Of a DNA stretch of 64,000 nt, positions 15,351 to 25,530 are shown piece by piece. Location of the stretch: positions 1-64,000 of the forward strand of contig QXWX01000010.1 of NCBI GenBank assembly GCA_009911175.1, written 5' to 3'. Origin of the DNA: Lachnospiraceae bacterium (GTDB taxonomy: Bacteria > Bacillota_A > Clostridia > Lachnospirales > Lachnospiraceae). Below the pieces are notes generated by a model. It ran no database searches. It was not told the origin of the DNA and was given only the letters and a program-made list of their open reading frames with translations. Each line of letters starts with the position of its first letter. Position 1 is the first letter of the stretch. Position numbers and translations under genes: made by a program.

Positions 15351-18005
15351 TTGGCAGAATTAACACCAATGATGCAGAAATATATGGATACGAAAGCGGA
15401 ATATCCCGGCTGTATCTTATTTTACAGGCTGGGAGATTTCTACGAGATGTTCTTTGAAGATGCCGTTACGGTGTCCCGGGAGCTGGAGCTGACCCTGACC
15501 GGGAAAAGCTGCGGGCTGGAAGAGCGGGCGCCCATGTGCGGCGTCCCTTATCATGCCGTGGACGGGTATCTCAACCGGCTGGTGGCCAAGGGCTACAAGG
15601 TGGCCATCTGTGAACAGACCGAGGATCCGAAGCAGGCAAAGGGGCTGGTCCGGCGTGAGGTGGTGCGGGTGGTCACGCCGGGCACGATCCTGGACAGCCA
15701 GATGATGGATGAATCCAGAAATAACTATATCATGTGTATCGTATATCTGGCGGACCGATACGGAGTCTCGGTGGCGGATGTGTCCACAGGGGATTACTTC
15801 GTGACGGAGCTGCCGGACGGCGGAAAGCTCAAAGATGAGATCTTCAAATTCACGCCTTCCGAGATCATCTGCAACGAGTCCTTCTATATGAGCGGAATGG
15901 ATCTGGATGACTTAAAGGACAGGCTAAAGATTGCGCTGTATGCTCTGGATACCTGGTATTTTGACGATGCTCTGTGCAGAAAAAACCTTCTGGAGCATTT
16001 TCAGGTCAAGACACTGGACGGGCTGGGGCTGGGAGACCTGGACTGCGGCGTGATCAGCGCGGGGGCATTGCTCCAGTATCTTCTGGAGACCCAGAAGAAT
16101 AACCTGGCCCATATGACCCGCATTACACCCTATGCCACGGGAAAATATATGATGCTGGACAGCTCCACAAGACGGAATCTGGAGCTGTGCGAGACGCTGC
16201 GGGAGAAGCAGAAGCGGGGGTCGCTGCTCTGGGTGCTGGACAAGACCCGCACCGCCATGGGAGCGCGGACGCTGCGGAAGTATGTGGAGCAGCCCCTGAT
16301 CGAGCAGGGGGAGATCGAGCGGCGGCTGGACGCCGTGGCCGAGTTAAAGGACGCGGCCATCAGCCGGGAGGAGATCCGGGAATACTTATCTCCGGTCTAC
16401 GACCTGGAACGGCTGATCACCAAGATTACCTACGGCACCGCCAATCCCCGGGATCTGACGGCTTTTTCCGGTTCTCTGGAAATGCTGCCTCATGTCCGGT
16501 ACATATTGGAGGAAATGCACTCTGACCTGCTCTGCGAGGTCCGGGAGAATCTGGACACCTTAGAGGACCTCTGCTCCCTGGTCAAGTCGGCCATTGCGGA
16601 GGAACCGCCTCTTGCCATGAAGGAGGGGAACATCATCCGGGACGGCTACAACCAGGAGGTGGATACCCTGCGCCGGGCCAAATCCGAGGGCAAGGGGTGG
16701 CTTGCCAGGCTGGAAGAGGAAGAGCGGGAAAAGACCGGGATCAAGAATTTAAAGATCAAATACAACAAGGTATTCGGTTATTATCTGGAGGTGACCAATT
16801 CCTACAAGAACATGGTGCCTGACTATTTCACGCGCAAGCAGACCCTTGCCAACGCGGAGCGGTATATCACGCCGGAGCTCAAAGATCTGGAGGATACCAT
16901 CCTGGGGGCGGAGGACAAGCTGTATGCCCTGGAATATGAGCTGTACTGCACGGTCCGGGATACTATTGCCGGGGAGGTGGAGCGGATCCAGCGGACGGCC
17001 GGGGCTGTCGCGGAGCTGGATGTATTTTCCACATTGGCTCTGGTGGCGGAGCGGAACCATTATGTAAGGCCCCAGATCAACGGGAAGGGCGTCATCGATA
17101 TCAAGGACGGCCGTCATCCGGTGGTGGAGCAGATGATCCCGGACGGCTCTTTTATCTGCAACGATACGTTTCTCAATGACAAGAAACAGCGCATTTCCAT
17201 CATCACCGGACCCAATATGGCAGGAAAGTCCACCTATATGCGGCAGACCGCCCTGATCGTGCTGATGGCCCAGATCGGTTCCTTTGTGCCGGCGGCGAAG
17301 GCGGATATCGGCTTGGTGGACCGGATTTTTACCCGGGTGGGGGCGTCTGACGACCTGGCATCCGGCCAGAGCACCTTTATGGTAGAGATGACGGAGGTGG
17401 CCAACATCCTTCGCAATGCCACGGCCAAAAGCCTTCTGATCCTGGATGAGATCGGAAGGGGGACCAGCACATTTGACGGGCTGTCCATTGCCTGGGCGGT
17501 GGTGGAGTATATCAGCGATGCCAGGCTTTTGGGCGCCAAGACTCTGTTTGCCACCCATTACCATGAGCTGACGGAGCTGGAAGGAAAGATCGAGCATGTC
17601 AATAATTACTGCATCGCCGTCAAGGAAAAGGGCGATGATATTGTGTTCCTGCGTAAGATCGTCAAGGGCGGCGCGGATAAGAGCTACGGAATCCAGGTGG
17701 CCAAGCTGGCGGGAGTGCCGGACCTGGTCATCACCCGGGCCAAGGAGATCGTGGAGGAGCTTTCAGACGGGGATATCACAGACCGGGTCAGCGAGATTGC
17801 GGTGAAGTGTCCCCAGAAGCCGCAGAAAAAGGTGAAATCCAGGAAATATGATGAGGTGGACCTGACACAGTTTTCTCTCTTTGACACTGTTCAGGACGAC
17901 GATGTGCTGGAAGAGCTGAAAAATATCGATGTGGGCAATCTGACACCCATCGACGCGCTGAATACCATTTACCGGTTACAGAATAAATTGAAGAACCGAT
18001 GGTAA
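15351..18005 (+). CDS. mutS: DNA mismatch repair protein MutS
   Basis: The full-length MutS is 884 residues. The mismatch-reading Phe-x-Glu is F30-Y31-E32. A connector and lever region follows, then the ATPase with Walker A GPNMAGKST near 621-629, LLILDEIGRGTSTFDG (Walker B and signature) near 697, and A-T-H-Y-H-E near 727. It scans DNA for mismatches and recruits MutL, whose gene is next. TTG 15351 is seven bases after AAAGGAAGG and gives the common A-E-L-T-P-M-M opening; ATG 15369 would cut into it. A basic C-terminal linker and tail may serve as a clamp-binding or tetramer region. Confidence 0.97.
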   Translation: MAELTPMMQKYMDTKAEYPGCILFYRLGDFYEMFFEDAVTVSRELELTLTGKSCGLEERAPMCGVPYHAVDGYLNRLVAKGYKVAICEQTEDPKQAKGLVRREVVRVVTPGTILDSQMMDESRNNYIMCIVYLADRYGVSVADVSTGDYFVTELPDGGKLKDEIFKFTPSEIICNESFYMSGMDLDDLKDRLKIALYALDTWYFDDALCRKNLLEHFQVKTLDGLGLGDLDCGVISAGALLQYLLETQKNNLAHMTRITPYATGKYMMLDSSTRRNLELCETLREKQKRGSLLWVLDKTRTAMGARTLRKYVEQPLIEQGEIERRLDAVAELKDAAISREEIREYLSPVYDLERLITKITYGTANPRDLTAFSGSLEMLPHVRYILEEMHSDLLCEVRENLDTLEDLCSLVKSAIAEEPPLAMKEGNIIRDGYNQEVDTLRRAKSEGKGWLARLEEEEREKTGIKNLKIKYNKVFGYYLEVTNSYKNMVPDYFTRKQTLANAERYITPELKDLEDTILGAEDKLYALEYELYCTVRDTIAGEVERIQRTAGAVAELDVFSTLALVAERNHYVRPQINGKGVIDIKDGRHPVVEQMIPDGSFICNDTFLNDKKQRISIITGPNMAGKSTYMRQTALIVLMAQIGSFVPAAKADIGLVDRIFTRVGASDDLASGQSTFMVEMTEVANILRNATAKSLLILDEIGRGTSTFDGLSIAWAVVEYISDARLLGAKTLFATHYHELTELEGKIEHVNNYCIAVKEKGDDIVFLRKIVKGGADKSYGIQVAKLAGVPDLVITRAKEIVEELSDGDITDRVSEIAVKCPQKPQKKVKSRKYDEVDLTQFSLFDTVQDDDVLEELKNIDVGNLTPIDALNTIYRLQNKLKNRW

Positions 18006-18105
18006 GAAAACGTGCGGGACGGGACAGAGGAAATCCGCAGTCGGACGCGCGGGAGACAGACGGAAATACATGACGGGTGTTCTCATAGAAATAAGGAGGC
18101 AGGCT

Positions 18106-20235
18106 ATGGCACGGATTCAGGTTTTGGATCAGACGACAATTGATAAGATCGCCGCGGGAGAGGTCATTGAGCGGCCGGCTTCCATCGTCAAGGAGCTGGC
18201 GGAAAATGCCATTGATGCCGGGGCAAATACGCTCACGGTGGAGATCGAGGACGGGGGGATCACCCTAATCCGGATCACGGACAACGGGTGCGGCATCCTG
18301 AAAGAGGATATCCGAAATGCGTTTCTGCGCCATTCCACGAGCAAAATCCGGTGCGTGGAGGATCTGTCCCGGATCACATCTCTGGGCTTTAGGGGGGAAG
18401 CTCTGTCCAGCATTGCCGCTGTGACGAAGGTGGAGCTGGTAACGAAGCCGAAGGAGGAAACCTTCGGCGTCCGGTATGTGATCGAAGGCGGACGGGAGAT
18501 ATCCATGGAAGAGACCGGGGCGGCAGACGGGACCACATTTGCTGTGCGGCAGCTTTTTTACAATGTGCCTGCCCGCAGGAAGTTTTTGAAGACCGCCATG
18601 ACGGAGGCCGGACATGTGCAAGATCTTCTGATGCGCCTGGCGCTTTCCCATCCAGAGGTGGCTTTCCGCTTTTTGAATAACCGGCAGGAAAAGCTGAGAA
18701 CTTCCGGGAGCGGGAAGTTGGATGAGGTGATCTACAATCTCTATGGGCGGGATGTGGCGTCCAACCTTCTGGAGCTGGATCATCCGGCAGACGGCATCCG
18801 CATCCGGGGCTATATCGGCAAGCCGGTGATCACCCGGGGAAACCGGAATTTTGAGACCTTTTTTGTGAATGGAAGATATGTGAAAAGCGCCATGATATCC
18901 AAGGCGCTGGAGGATGCCTGCAAGGATTTCATGATGCAGCACAAATTTCCCTTTGCGGTGCTGGCATTTGAGATCGATACCGAGCAGGTGGACGTGAATG
19001 TCCATCCCACAAAGATGGAGCTGCGCTTTCAGAAGCAGCAGGAGGTCTACAACACGGTCTTTGAAGGGATTCACAGAAGACTTCTGGAACCGGAATTGAT
19101 TCCTCAGGTAGAGGTGCCGGAGCCGAAAACTATGCCGGAGGAGGATATGGCTAAGGGAGAGGGCGCATGCGGATCAGAGGGCAAAGCTGTGCCCGGGGGA
19201 GGAACGGAGGAAGCCAGCCGGATGCCCGCTGGGAGCCCATTCCTGCTCAAACCGAAGAAAACGGGAATGGAGCAGGAAATCCAGGACGAGGACTATTTTA
19301 TCCGGAAAATGCGGGAGCGCGTGCTGGAGTATCATGAGAATTTAAAGGCATCCGCAGAAACGGCGGGGGCAGAAAGCCTGCCGGATTCCGATTATGATAA
19401 AGCATCCGATTTTGGACTTGAACAGAGGAAAGTAAGCAATCAGGAGAACAGATCGTCCGCAGCACGTGACAGAACAGCGGCTTTTGGCCGCGGAACCATG
19501 CCCGGGTTCCTACGCGAAAACCAGGAATACCACACATCCGGGAAGCCGCGGGAGGCCAGGGAAACTGCCCGGCCGAAGCCGCAGGCCCTTCGGGAGGATA
19601 TCCAGGCAAAGCAGATGGACCTGTTCGAGGAGAAGCTGTTAAAACGGGACATCCGCGCAGAGTATAAGCTGGTGGGCCAGGTGTTCGACACCTACTGGCT
19701 TGTCCAGTTCCAGGACAACCTGTACATCATCGACCAGCATGCCGCCCACGAGCGTGTCCTGTATGAACGCACATTGAAGGAGATGAAAAACCGGGAGTAT
19801 ACCTCGCAGTACTTAAGCCCGCCGGTGATCCTGACCCTTTCCATGCAGGAGGCACGGCTGCTGGATGAACACATGGACCGGTTTCAGCGGATTGGCTTCG
19901 AGATCGAGCCCTTCGGCGGAAAGGAATATGCAGTCCGCGCAGTCCCCGCCAACCTGTTTGGGATCGCCAAAAAGGAACTCCTTCTGGAAATGCTGGATAC
20001 CCTGTCAGACAGTGTGAACACGTCCATGACGCCGGAGCTGATTGATGAAAAGGTGGCGTCCCTGTCCTGCAAGGCCGCGGTGAAGGGGAACAGCCGTCTC
20101 TCCGCTCAGGAGGTGGATGCGCTGATCGGAGAACTGCTGTTATTATCCAACCCCTATCACTGTCCCCACGGACGCCCTACGATCATCGCTATGTCGAAGC
20201 GGGATCTGGAGAAAAAGTTTAAGAGGATCGTATAA
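18106..20235 (+). CDS. mutL: DNA mismatch repair endonuclease MutL
   Basis: The 709-residue MutL has a GHKL ATPase N-domain (E-L-x-E-N-A-I-D-A-G-A near 35-45, D-N-G-C-G-I, F-L-R-H-S-T-S-K, G-F-R-G-E-A-L-S-S-I). A variable linker of about 200 residues (about 340-545) follows, then the C-terminal endonuclease domain. The metal motif D-Q-H-A-A-H-E-R-V-L-Y-E and the C-P-H-G-R-P-T motif show it is a nicking MutL. That fits an organism without MutH. ATG 18106 is preceded by AAGGAGG; an upstream ATG at 18070 has none. miaA starts directly after the stop. Confidence 0.97.
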   Translation: MARIQVLDQTTIDKIAAGEVIERPASIVKELAENAIDAGANTLTVEIEDGGITLIRITDNGCGILKEDIRNAFLRHSTSKIRCVEDLSRITSLGFRGEALSSIAAVTKVELVTKPKEETFGVRYVIEGGREISMEETGAADGTTFAVRQLFYNVPARRKFLKTAMTEAGHVQDLLMRLALSHPEVAFRFLNNRQEKLRTSGSGKLDEVIYNLYGRDVASNLLELDHPADGIRIRGYIGKPVITRGNRNFETFFVNGRYVKSAMISKALEDACKDFMMQHKFPFAVLAFEIDTEQVDVNVHPTKMELRFQKQQEVYNTVFEGIHRRLLEPELIPQVEVPEPKTMPEEDMAKGEGACGSEGKAVPGGGTEEASRMPAGSPFLLKPKKTGMEQEIQDEDYFIRKMRERVLEYHENLKASAETAGAESLPDSDYDKASDFGLEQRKVSNQENRSSAARDRTAAFGRGTMPGFLRENQEYHTSGKPREARETARPKPQALREDIQAKQMDLFEEKLLKRDIRAEYKLVGQVFDTYWLVQFQDNLYIIDQHAAHERVLYERTLKEMKNREYTSQYLSPPVILTLSMQEARLLDEHMDRFQRIGFEIEPFGGKEYAVRAVPANLFGIAKKELLLEMLDTLSDSVNTSMTPELIDEKVASLSCKAAVKGNSRLSAQEVDALIGELLLLSNPYHCPHGRPTIIAMSKRDLEKKFKRIV

Positions 20236-21183
20236 ATGATGAAACAACCACTGATCATACTGACAGGCCCTACCGCAGTCGGGAAGACGAAGATGTCCAT
20301 CGCCCTGGCAAAGGCGGTCGGCGGGGAGATCATTTCCGCAGATTCCATGCAGGTCTACCGCCAGATGGACATCGGTTCCGCAAAGATCCGTCCAGAGGAA
20401 ATGGACGGGATCCGGCACCATCTGATCAATGTGCTGGATCCAGACGAGGCGTTCCATGTGGTCCGTTTTCAGGAGATGGCAAAGGCGGCCATGGACCAGA
20501 TCTACGGGAGGCACAAGATCCCGATCCTGACAGGGGGAACGGGGTTTTATATCCAGGCCGTTTTATATGACATCGACTTTACGGAAAACGGAGGCGACAG
20601 CGCATATCGGAGAGAACTGGAAGGACTGGCACGGGAGAATGGGCCGGAATTTCTCCATCGGATGCTTGCGCAGGTGGACGCCCGGTCCGCGGAGGAGATC
20701 CACGCCCACAATGTGAAGCGGACCATCCGCGCGCTGGAATATTTCCATCAGACCGGGGAAAAAATATCGGAGCACAATCAAGAGCAGAGGGAAAAGGAAT
20801 CTCCCTACAATTTTGCCTATTTTGTATTGAACGACGAACGGCAGCGTCTGTATGAGCGGATCGACCGCCGGGTGGACGAGATGCTGGAGGACGGGCTGGA
20901 GGAAGAGGTGATCCGGCTTAAGGATCGCGGCTTTACAAGGGACATGGTCTCCATGCAGGGTCTTGGATATAAGGAAATGCTGGATTATCTGGAAGGAAAC
21001 TGCTCCTTAGAGGAGGCCGTCACGGTCATCAAACGGGATACCCGGCATTTCGCGAAGCGGCAGATCACCTGGTTTAAGCGGGAGCGGGATGTGATCTGGC
21101 TTGACAAGGACAAAGCGGATCATGATGAGGATGTATTATTAAACCAGATGCTTGGTGAACTGAAAAGACGGCAGATCGTATGA
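20236..21183 (+). CDS. miaA: tRNA dimethylallyltransferase MiaA
   Basis: This 315-residue enzyme transfers dimethylallyl from DMAPP to A37 of UNN-reading tRNAs. It has the P-loop GPTAVGKT near 10-17, S-A-D-S-M-Q-V-Y near 34-41, G-G-T-G-F-Y near 97, and the D-x-x-R..K-R-x-I-R-A-L-E region near 150. Its product is the substrate of MiaB upstream. The ATG follows the mutL stop without a gap; a second ATG three bases on is equally possible. Confidence 0.96.
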   Translation: MMKQPLIILTGPTAVGKTKMSIALAKAVGGEIISADSMQVYRQMDIGSAKIRPEEMDGIRHHLINVLDPDEAFHVVRFQEMAKAAMDQIYGRHKIPILTGGTGFYIQAVLYDIDFTENGGDSAYRRELEGLARENGPEFLHRMLAQVDARSAEEIHAHNVKRTIRALEYFHQTGEKISEHNQEQREKESPYNFAYFVLNDERQRLYERIDRRVDEMLEDGLEEEVIRLKDRGFTRDMVSMQGLGYKEMLDYLEGNCSLEEAVTVIKRDTRHFAKRQITWFKRERDVIWLDKDKADHDEDVLLNQMLGELKRRQIV

Positions 21184-21247
21184 CGCGCATGGAACTGCAT
21201 TTTACACTGTGAAGAAAAAAGAGCAGGAAAAAGGAGAAACAGATCAA

Positions 21248-22546
21248 ATGGAACAGTTAAAGATATACAAAAGCCTTGGAATCTCGGAGGAAGTATTCGC
21301 GGCCGGAGAACGACTGGAGCAGGAGTTGATGCCCCGGTTTCTGGAATTTGAAAAAACGGCGGAATTAAACCAGTTAAAGGTACTGGGGGCCATGCAGAAG
21401 AACCGGGTCAGCGCGGAGTGCTTCCAGTATTCCACCGGATACGGATACAATGACAACGGAAGGGATACGTTGGAACGTGTTTACGCAGATACCTTTCACA
21501 CGGAGGCGGCTCTTGTCCGCCCCCAGATCACCTGTGGGACACACGCTCTGGCATTGGCATTGTCCGCGAATCTGCGTCCGGGAGACGAGCTCTTGTCCCC
21601 TGTGGGAAAGCCTTATGATACCCTGGAAGAGGTGATCGGGATCCGGCCCTCCAGAGGGTCTCTGGCGGAATACGGGGTCACCTACCGGCAGGTGGAATTG
21701 AAAGAAGACGGATATTTCGACTATCCGGCCATTGAGCGGAGCCTGAATGAAAAGACCAGGCTGGTCACGATCCAGCGCTCCAAGGGCTATCAGACCAGGC
21801 CCAGCTATTCCGTGGAAAAGATCGGGGAGCTGATTGCCTTTATCAAGGGGATTCGTCCGGACGTGATCTGTATGGTGGATAACTGCTACGGTGAATTTGT
21901 AGAGGCCAAAGAACCCAGCGACGTGGGCGCGGACATGGTGGTAGGGTCTCTGATCAAGAATCCGGGAGGCGGACTGGCGCCCATCGGCGGTTATGTGGCA
22001 GGCCGGGAAGATCTGATCGAGAACTGCGGGTGCCGCCTGACCTCTCCGGGATTAGGCCGGGAGGTGGGAGCTTCCCTGGGTGTGACGCAGTCTTTCTACC
22101 AGGGCTTTTTCCTGGCTCCTGTGGTGGTCAGCAGCGCCTTAAAAGGAGCCGTATTTGCGGCCAATCTCTATGAGCGGCTTGGCTTTTCCGTGATTCCGAA
22201 CAGTGTGGAATCCAGGCATGATATCATCCAGGCCGTAACGCTTGGGACCCCGGAGGGCGTGGTTGCGTTCTGTCAGGGCGTACAGGCGGCGGCCCCGGTG
22301 GACAGCTACGTGACCCCGGTTCCTTGGGCCATGCCGGGCTATGACAGTGATGTGATCATGGCGGCAGGGGCATTTGTACAGGGATCCTCCATTGAGCTGA
22401 GCGCGGACGGACCCATCAAGCCGCCTTATGCCGTGTATTTCCAGGGCGGACTCACCTGGCCCAGCGCAAAGCTGGGGATTCTGCAGTCGCTGCAGTATCT
22501 GGCCAATGCAGGACTGGTGTCCGGCCGCCAGATTGATGCCCTGTGA
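21248..22546 (+). CDS. Methionine gamma-lyase-related PLP protein (aluminium-resistance / YnbB family)
   Basis: The 432-residue fold-type I PLP enzyme is of the YnbB/aluminium-resistance family. It shows the Gly/Thr-rich cofactor loop R-P-Q-I-T-C-G-T-H-A, D-N-C-Y-G-E-F-V-E near 213, and the Schiff-base lysine in G-S-L-I-K-N-P-G-G-G near 233-242. The family is often next to miaA or glnR in Firmicutes; the true substrate is not established. ATG 21248 lies about 11 bases after AAAAGGAG; a GTG at 21209 would add 13 charged residues. The spacer to the next gene (22547-22676) shows nothing notable. Confidence 0.82.
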   Translation: MEQLKIYKSLGISEEVFAAGERLEQELMPRFLEFEKTAELNQLKVLGAMQKNRVSAECFQYSTGYGYNDNGRDTLERVYADTFHTEAALVRPQITCGTHALALALSANLRPGDELLSPVGKPYDTLEEVIGIRPSRGSLAEYGVTYRQVELKEDGYFDYPAIERSLNEKTRLVTIQRSKGYQTRPSYSVEKIGELIAFIKGIRPDVICMVDNCYGEFVEAKEPSDVGADMVVGSLIKNPGGGLAPIGGYVAGREDLIENCGCRLTSPGLGREVGASLGVTQSFYQGFFLAPVVVSSALKGAVFAANLYERLGFSVIPNSVESRHDIIQAVTLGTPEGVVAFCQGVQAAAPVDSYVTPVPWAMPGYDSDVIMAAGAFVQGSSIELSADGPIKPPYAVYFQGGLTWPSAKLGILQSLQYLANAGLVSGRQIDAL

Positions 22547-22676
22547 AACGGCCGGATGGCCTGGGATGCTCCTGGGTATACTATACAGAACAGGAGAATC
22601 CATACATCACACGCTTTAGGGACTGCGGGGGATGTAGTTTATTCCATACAGTTCTTTAGAAAGAAGGAGGGCGGAA

Positions 22677-23903
22677 ATGGGAAATGTAACCATCATAGGG
22701 GGCGGGGCTTCCGGCCTGACGGCGGCCATCACCGCAGCGTCTGCCGGGGCCAGGGTGACTCTGATCGAGCAGAATGACCGGGTGGGGAAAAAGATTTTAT
22801 CCACCGGAAACGGAAGATGCAACTATACCAATCTGCACCAGGAGCCTTCCTGCTATCATTCGGAGGATCCGTCCTTCCCATGGGGGATCATCCAGCAGTT
22901 TGATGCCGGAGAAACCGTAAAATATTTCCGGGAGCTGGGTATTTTTCCCAAAAACCGGGAGGGCTACCTGTATCCCAATTCCGACCAGGCATCCTCGGTC
23001 CTGGATGTGCTTCGGATGGAATGCCGGAGGCTCCATGCGGAGATAAGGACAGACTGCAGATGTACAGAGATCCGGCCGAAAAAAAACGGGTTTCGCCTGA
23101 AAACCACATCAGGAGAATTTCCTGCGGACCGAGTGATCCTGGCCGCAGGATCCGCGGCGTCAGCCGTGGCCGGAAGCGGGGATCTGGGCTACCGGCTTGC
23201 CAGACAGCTGGGACACCGGATCGTACCGGTGGTTCCGGCGCTGGTCCAGCTCCGGTGCCGGGAGGACTTTTACAAAAGCGTCTCCGGAGTGCGGGTGGCT
23301 GGAGCCGTTGAGATCTTTGCGGATCAGGTCTGCATTGCCCGGGACCAGGGAGAGATCCAGCTGACCAATTACGGAATCTCCGGCATCCCGGTTTTTCAGG
23401 TGAGCGGCGCGGCGGCCCGGGCATTATATCACAGACAGTCTGTGAAGGCGGTGCTGGACTTCATGCCGGATATGGAATGGAAAGCCTTTCTGGACTTTTT
23501 GAAGGAACGGACCCGGATCCGACCGGAAAAAACACTGGAGGAGTTCTTTGTAGGGCTGTTCCCCAAAAAGCTGTGGGATCTGTGGCTCCGTCTCAGCGGA
23601 CTTTCCCGGAGCCAGGCCGTGGGGACGCTTAGGGATGGACAGATGGAAGCGCTGACCCGTCTGATCCGGCAGTTTGAAACCAACGTCACCGCCGCCAATT
23701 CCTTTGCCCAGGCACAGGTCTGCCGGGGAGGCGTAGATACCCGGGACGTGGATCCCAGGACACTGGAATCCCGTTTGATCCCAGGGCTTTATTTTGCGGG
23801 GGAGGTGCTGGATGTGGACGGACTCTGCGGCGGGTATAACCTGCAGTGGGCATGGTCCAGCGGCCATGTAGCGGGAAAGGAGGCGGCCCATGCTAAGGCT
23901 TAG
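22677..23903 (+). CDS. HI0933/YhiN-family FAD-dependent oxidoreductase
   Basis: This 408-residue flavoprotein has an N-terminal FAD loop GGGASGLTAA (7-16), the family block R-V-G-K-K-I-L-S-T-G-N-G-R-C-N-Y-T-N, and a C-terminal G-E-V-L-D-V-D-G-L-C-G-G-Y-N-L-Q-W-A. Family members include YhiN and the bile-acid-inducible BaiN; the usual physiological substrate is unknown. GGAGG precedes ATG 22677. The gene overlaps the next flavoprotein gene by 14 bases, so the two oxidoreductases are probably translated together. Confidence 0.88.
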   Translation: MGNVTIIGGGASGLTAAITAASAGARVTLIEQNDRVGKKILSTGNGRCNYTNLHQEPSCYHSEDPSFPWGIIQQFDAGETVKYFRELGIFPKNREGYLYPNSDQASSVLDVLRMECRRLHAEIRTDCRCTEIRPKKNGFRLKTTSGEFPADRVILAAGSAASAVAGSGDLGYRLARQLGHRIVPVVPALVQLRCREDFYKSVSGVRVAGAVEIFADQVCIARDQGEIQLTNYGISGIPVFQVSGAAARALYHRQSVKAVLDFMPDMEWKAFLDFLKERTRIRPEKTLEEFFVGLFPKKLWDLWLRLSGLSRSQAVGTLRDGQMEALTRLIRQFETNVTAANSFAQAQVCRGGVDTRDVDPRTLESRLIPGLYFAGEVLDVDGLCGGYNLQWAWSSGHVAGKEAAHAKA

Positions 23904-25506
23904 TCAGATCCGGCTTCGGCCGGGACACAGTGAACAGGAGCTGGAAGACAGAATCCGAAAGCTTTTAAATCTGAAAAAATCCGAACCTTTGGAATATCGG
24001 ATCTTCAAACAGTCCATTGACGCCAGAAAAAAGCCGGAAATTTATTATACCTATACGGTGGATGTGAAGCTTCGGCAGGAGGAGGCTGTTCTGAAACGGG
24101 CAGGCCAAAAGAAACAGAAGCCCGGACAGATCGAAAAGCAGGAAGAGGTTCTCTACCAGCCACCGGCTCATGGAGCAAAAAAGCTTTCCCACAGGCCGGT
24201 GGTGGCTGGGGCAGGCCCTGCCGGACTGTTCTGTGCCTGGCTCCTGGCACGGGAGGGGTATCGGCCGCTGCTGCTGGAAAGAGGCGCTCCGGTGGAGGAG
24301 CGGATCCGGGATGTGGAGGCGTTCTGGAAGGGTGGACCTCTGGATCCAGAATCCAATGTTCAGTTTGGGGAGGGCGGCGCGGGCACCTTTTCCGACGGAA
24401 AGCTGAATACCCTGGTGAAGGATGTCCGCGGCCGGAACCGTCTGGTGCTGGAGGCCTTTGTCCGTTTCGGCGCGCCGGAGCAGATCCTGTACGAGCAGAA
24501 GCCGCACATCGGTACGGACATTCTTTCCCGGGTGATCCGAAATCTGCGGGAGGAGATCCGGCAGTCAGGCGGGGAGATCCGGTTTCACAGCCGTCTCACC
24601 GGCCTCACCTGCGCAGAGAACGCAGAGGGCCGCAGCCTTCGGCAGATCACAGTCAATGACATGGAGGAGATTCCCGCAGAGGTCCTGGTGATCGCCGTCG
24701 GGCACAGCGCCCGGGATACTTTCAGGATGCTGCTGGACAGCGGGATTCCCATGCAGGCCAAGGCCTTTGCGGTGGGGGTGCGCGTGGAGCATCCCCAGCA
24801 GATGATCCAGAAAGTCCAGTACGGAAGCTGCTGGGCCGGGAAGCTGCCGGCCGCGTCCTATAAGCTGTCGGAAAATCTGGACAACGGGCGGGGCGTGTAT
24901 ACTTTCTGCATGTGTCCGGGAGGGTATGTGGTCAACGCATCCTCCGAGGCGGGGCGGATTGCCGTCAACGGCATGAGCTACCACGGCCGGGCGGGAATCA
25001 ATGCCAACAGTGCGGTGATCGTGACCGTATCTCCCAAAGATTTTGGGAATGATCATCCCCTAGCCGGGGTAGAGTTTCAGCGCCGGCTGGAAGCTACTGC
25101 GTACCGGGAGGGACAGGGCAGGATTCCGGTGCAGCGCTTCGGGGACTTCTGCAGAAATGTGCGGACAACGGCGCTGGGAGTGATCCTGCCCCAGATCAAA
25201 GGGGAATATAGACTGGCAAATGTGCGGGGGATCTTCCCGGAAGAGCTGGCGGACTCCCTGCAGCGTGGGATCTGCGCCATGGACAAAAGGATTCCCGGAT
25301 TTGCGAGGGAGGATATGGTACTGTCCGGCGTGGAGAGCCGGACCTCCTCGCCGGTGCGGATGATCCGGGGAGATACGATGGAATGTGAGATTGGCGGGAT
25401 CTATCCCTGCGGCGAAGGGGCCGGATACGCAGGGGGGATCATGTCGGCGGCCATGGATGGGGTGAAAGTGGGGGAAGCGATCATTGGGCGGTTTAGGGGG
25501 CTGTGA
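23890..25506 (+). CDS. COG2509-type FAD-dependent dehydrogenase
   Basis: The 538-residue protein has a ~90-residue N-terminal ferredoxin-like lead domain rich in Lys/Arg/Glu. The FAD loop V-V-A-G-A-G-P-A-G-L-F-C-A follows near 97-109, then the COG2509 blocks N-V-Q-F-G-E-G-G-A-G-T-F-S-D-G-K-L-N-T and A-F-A-V-G-V-R-V-E-H-P. The end G-E-G-A-G-Y-A-G-G-I-M-S-A-A-M-D-G closes the FAD site. The reaction is unknown. AAAGGAGG precedes ATG 23890. A structured repeat follows 24 bases after the stop. Confidence 0.85.
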   Translation: MLRLSQIRLRPGHSEQELEDRIRKLLNLKKSEPLEYRIFKQSIDARKKPEIYYTYTVDVKLRQEEAVLKRAGQKKQKPGQIEKQEEVLYQPPAHGAKKLSHRPVVAGAGPAGLFCAWLLAREGYRPLLLERGAPVEERIRDVEAFWKGGPLDPESNVQFGEGGAGTFSDGKLNTLVKDVRGRNRLVLEAFVRFGAPEQILYEQKPHIGTDILSRVIRNLREEIRQSGGEIRFHSRLTGLTCAENAEGRSLRQITVNDMEEIPAEVLVIAVGHSARDTFRMLLDSGIPMQAKAFAVGVRVEHPQQMIQKVQYGSCWAGKLPAASYKLSENLDNGRGVYTFCMCPGGYVVNASSEAGRIAVNGMSYHGRAGINANSAVIVTVSPKDFGNDHPLAGVEFQRRLEATAYREGQGRIPVQRFGDFCRNVRTTALGVILPQIKGEYRLANVRGIFPEELADSLQRGICAMDKRIPGFAREDMVLSGVESRTSSPVRMIRGDTMECEIGGIYPCGEGAGYAGGIMSAAMDGVKVGEAIIGRFRGL

Positions 25507-25530
25507 GTGAATGGGATCTCCCAATCGTCC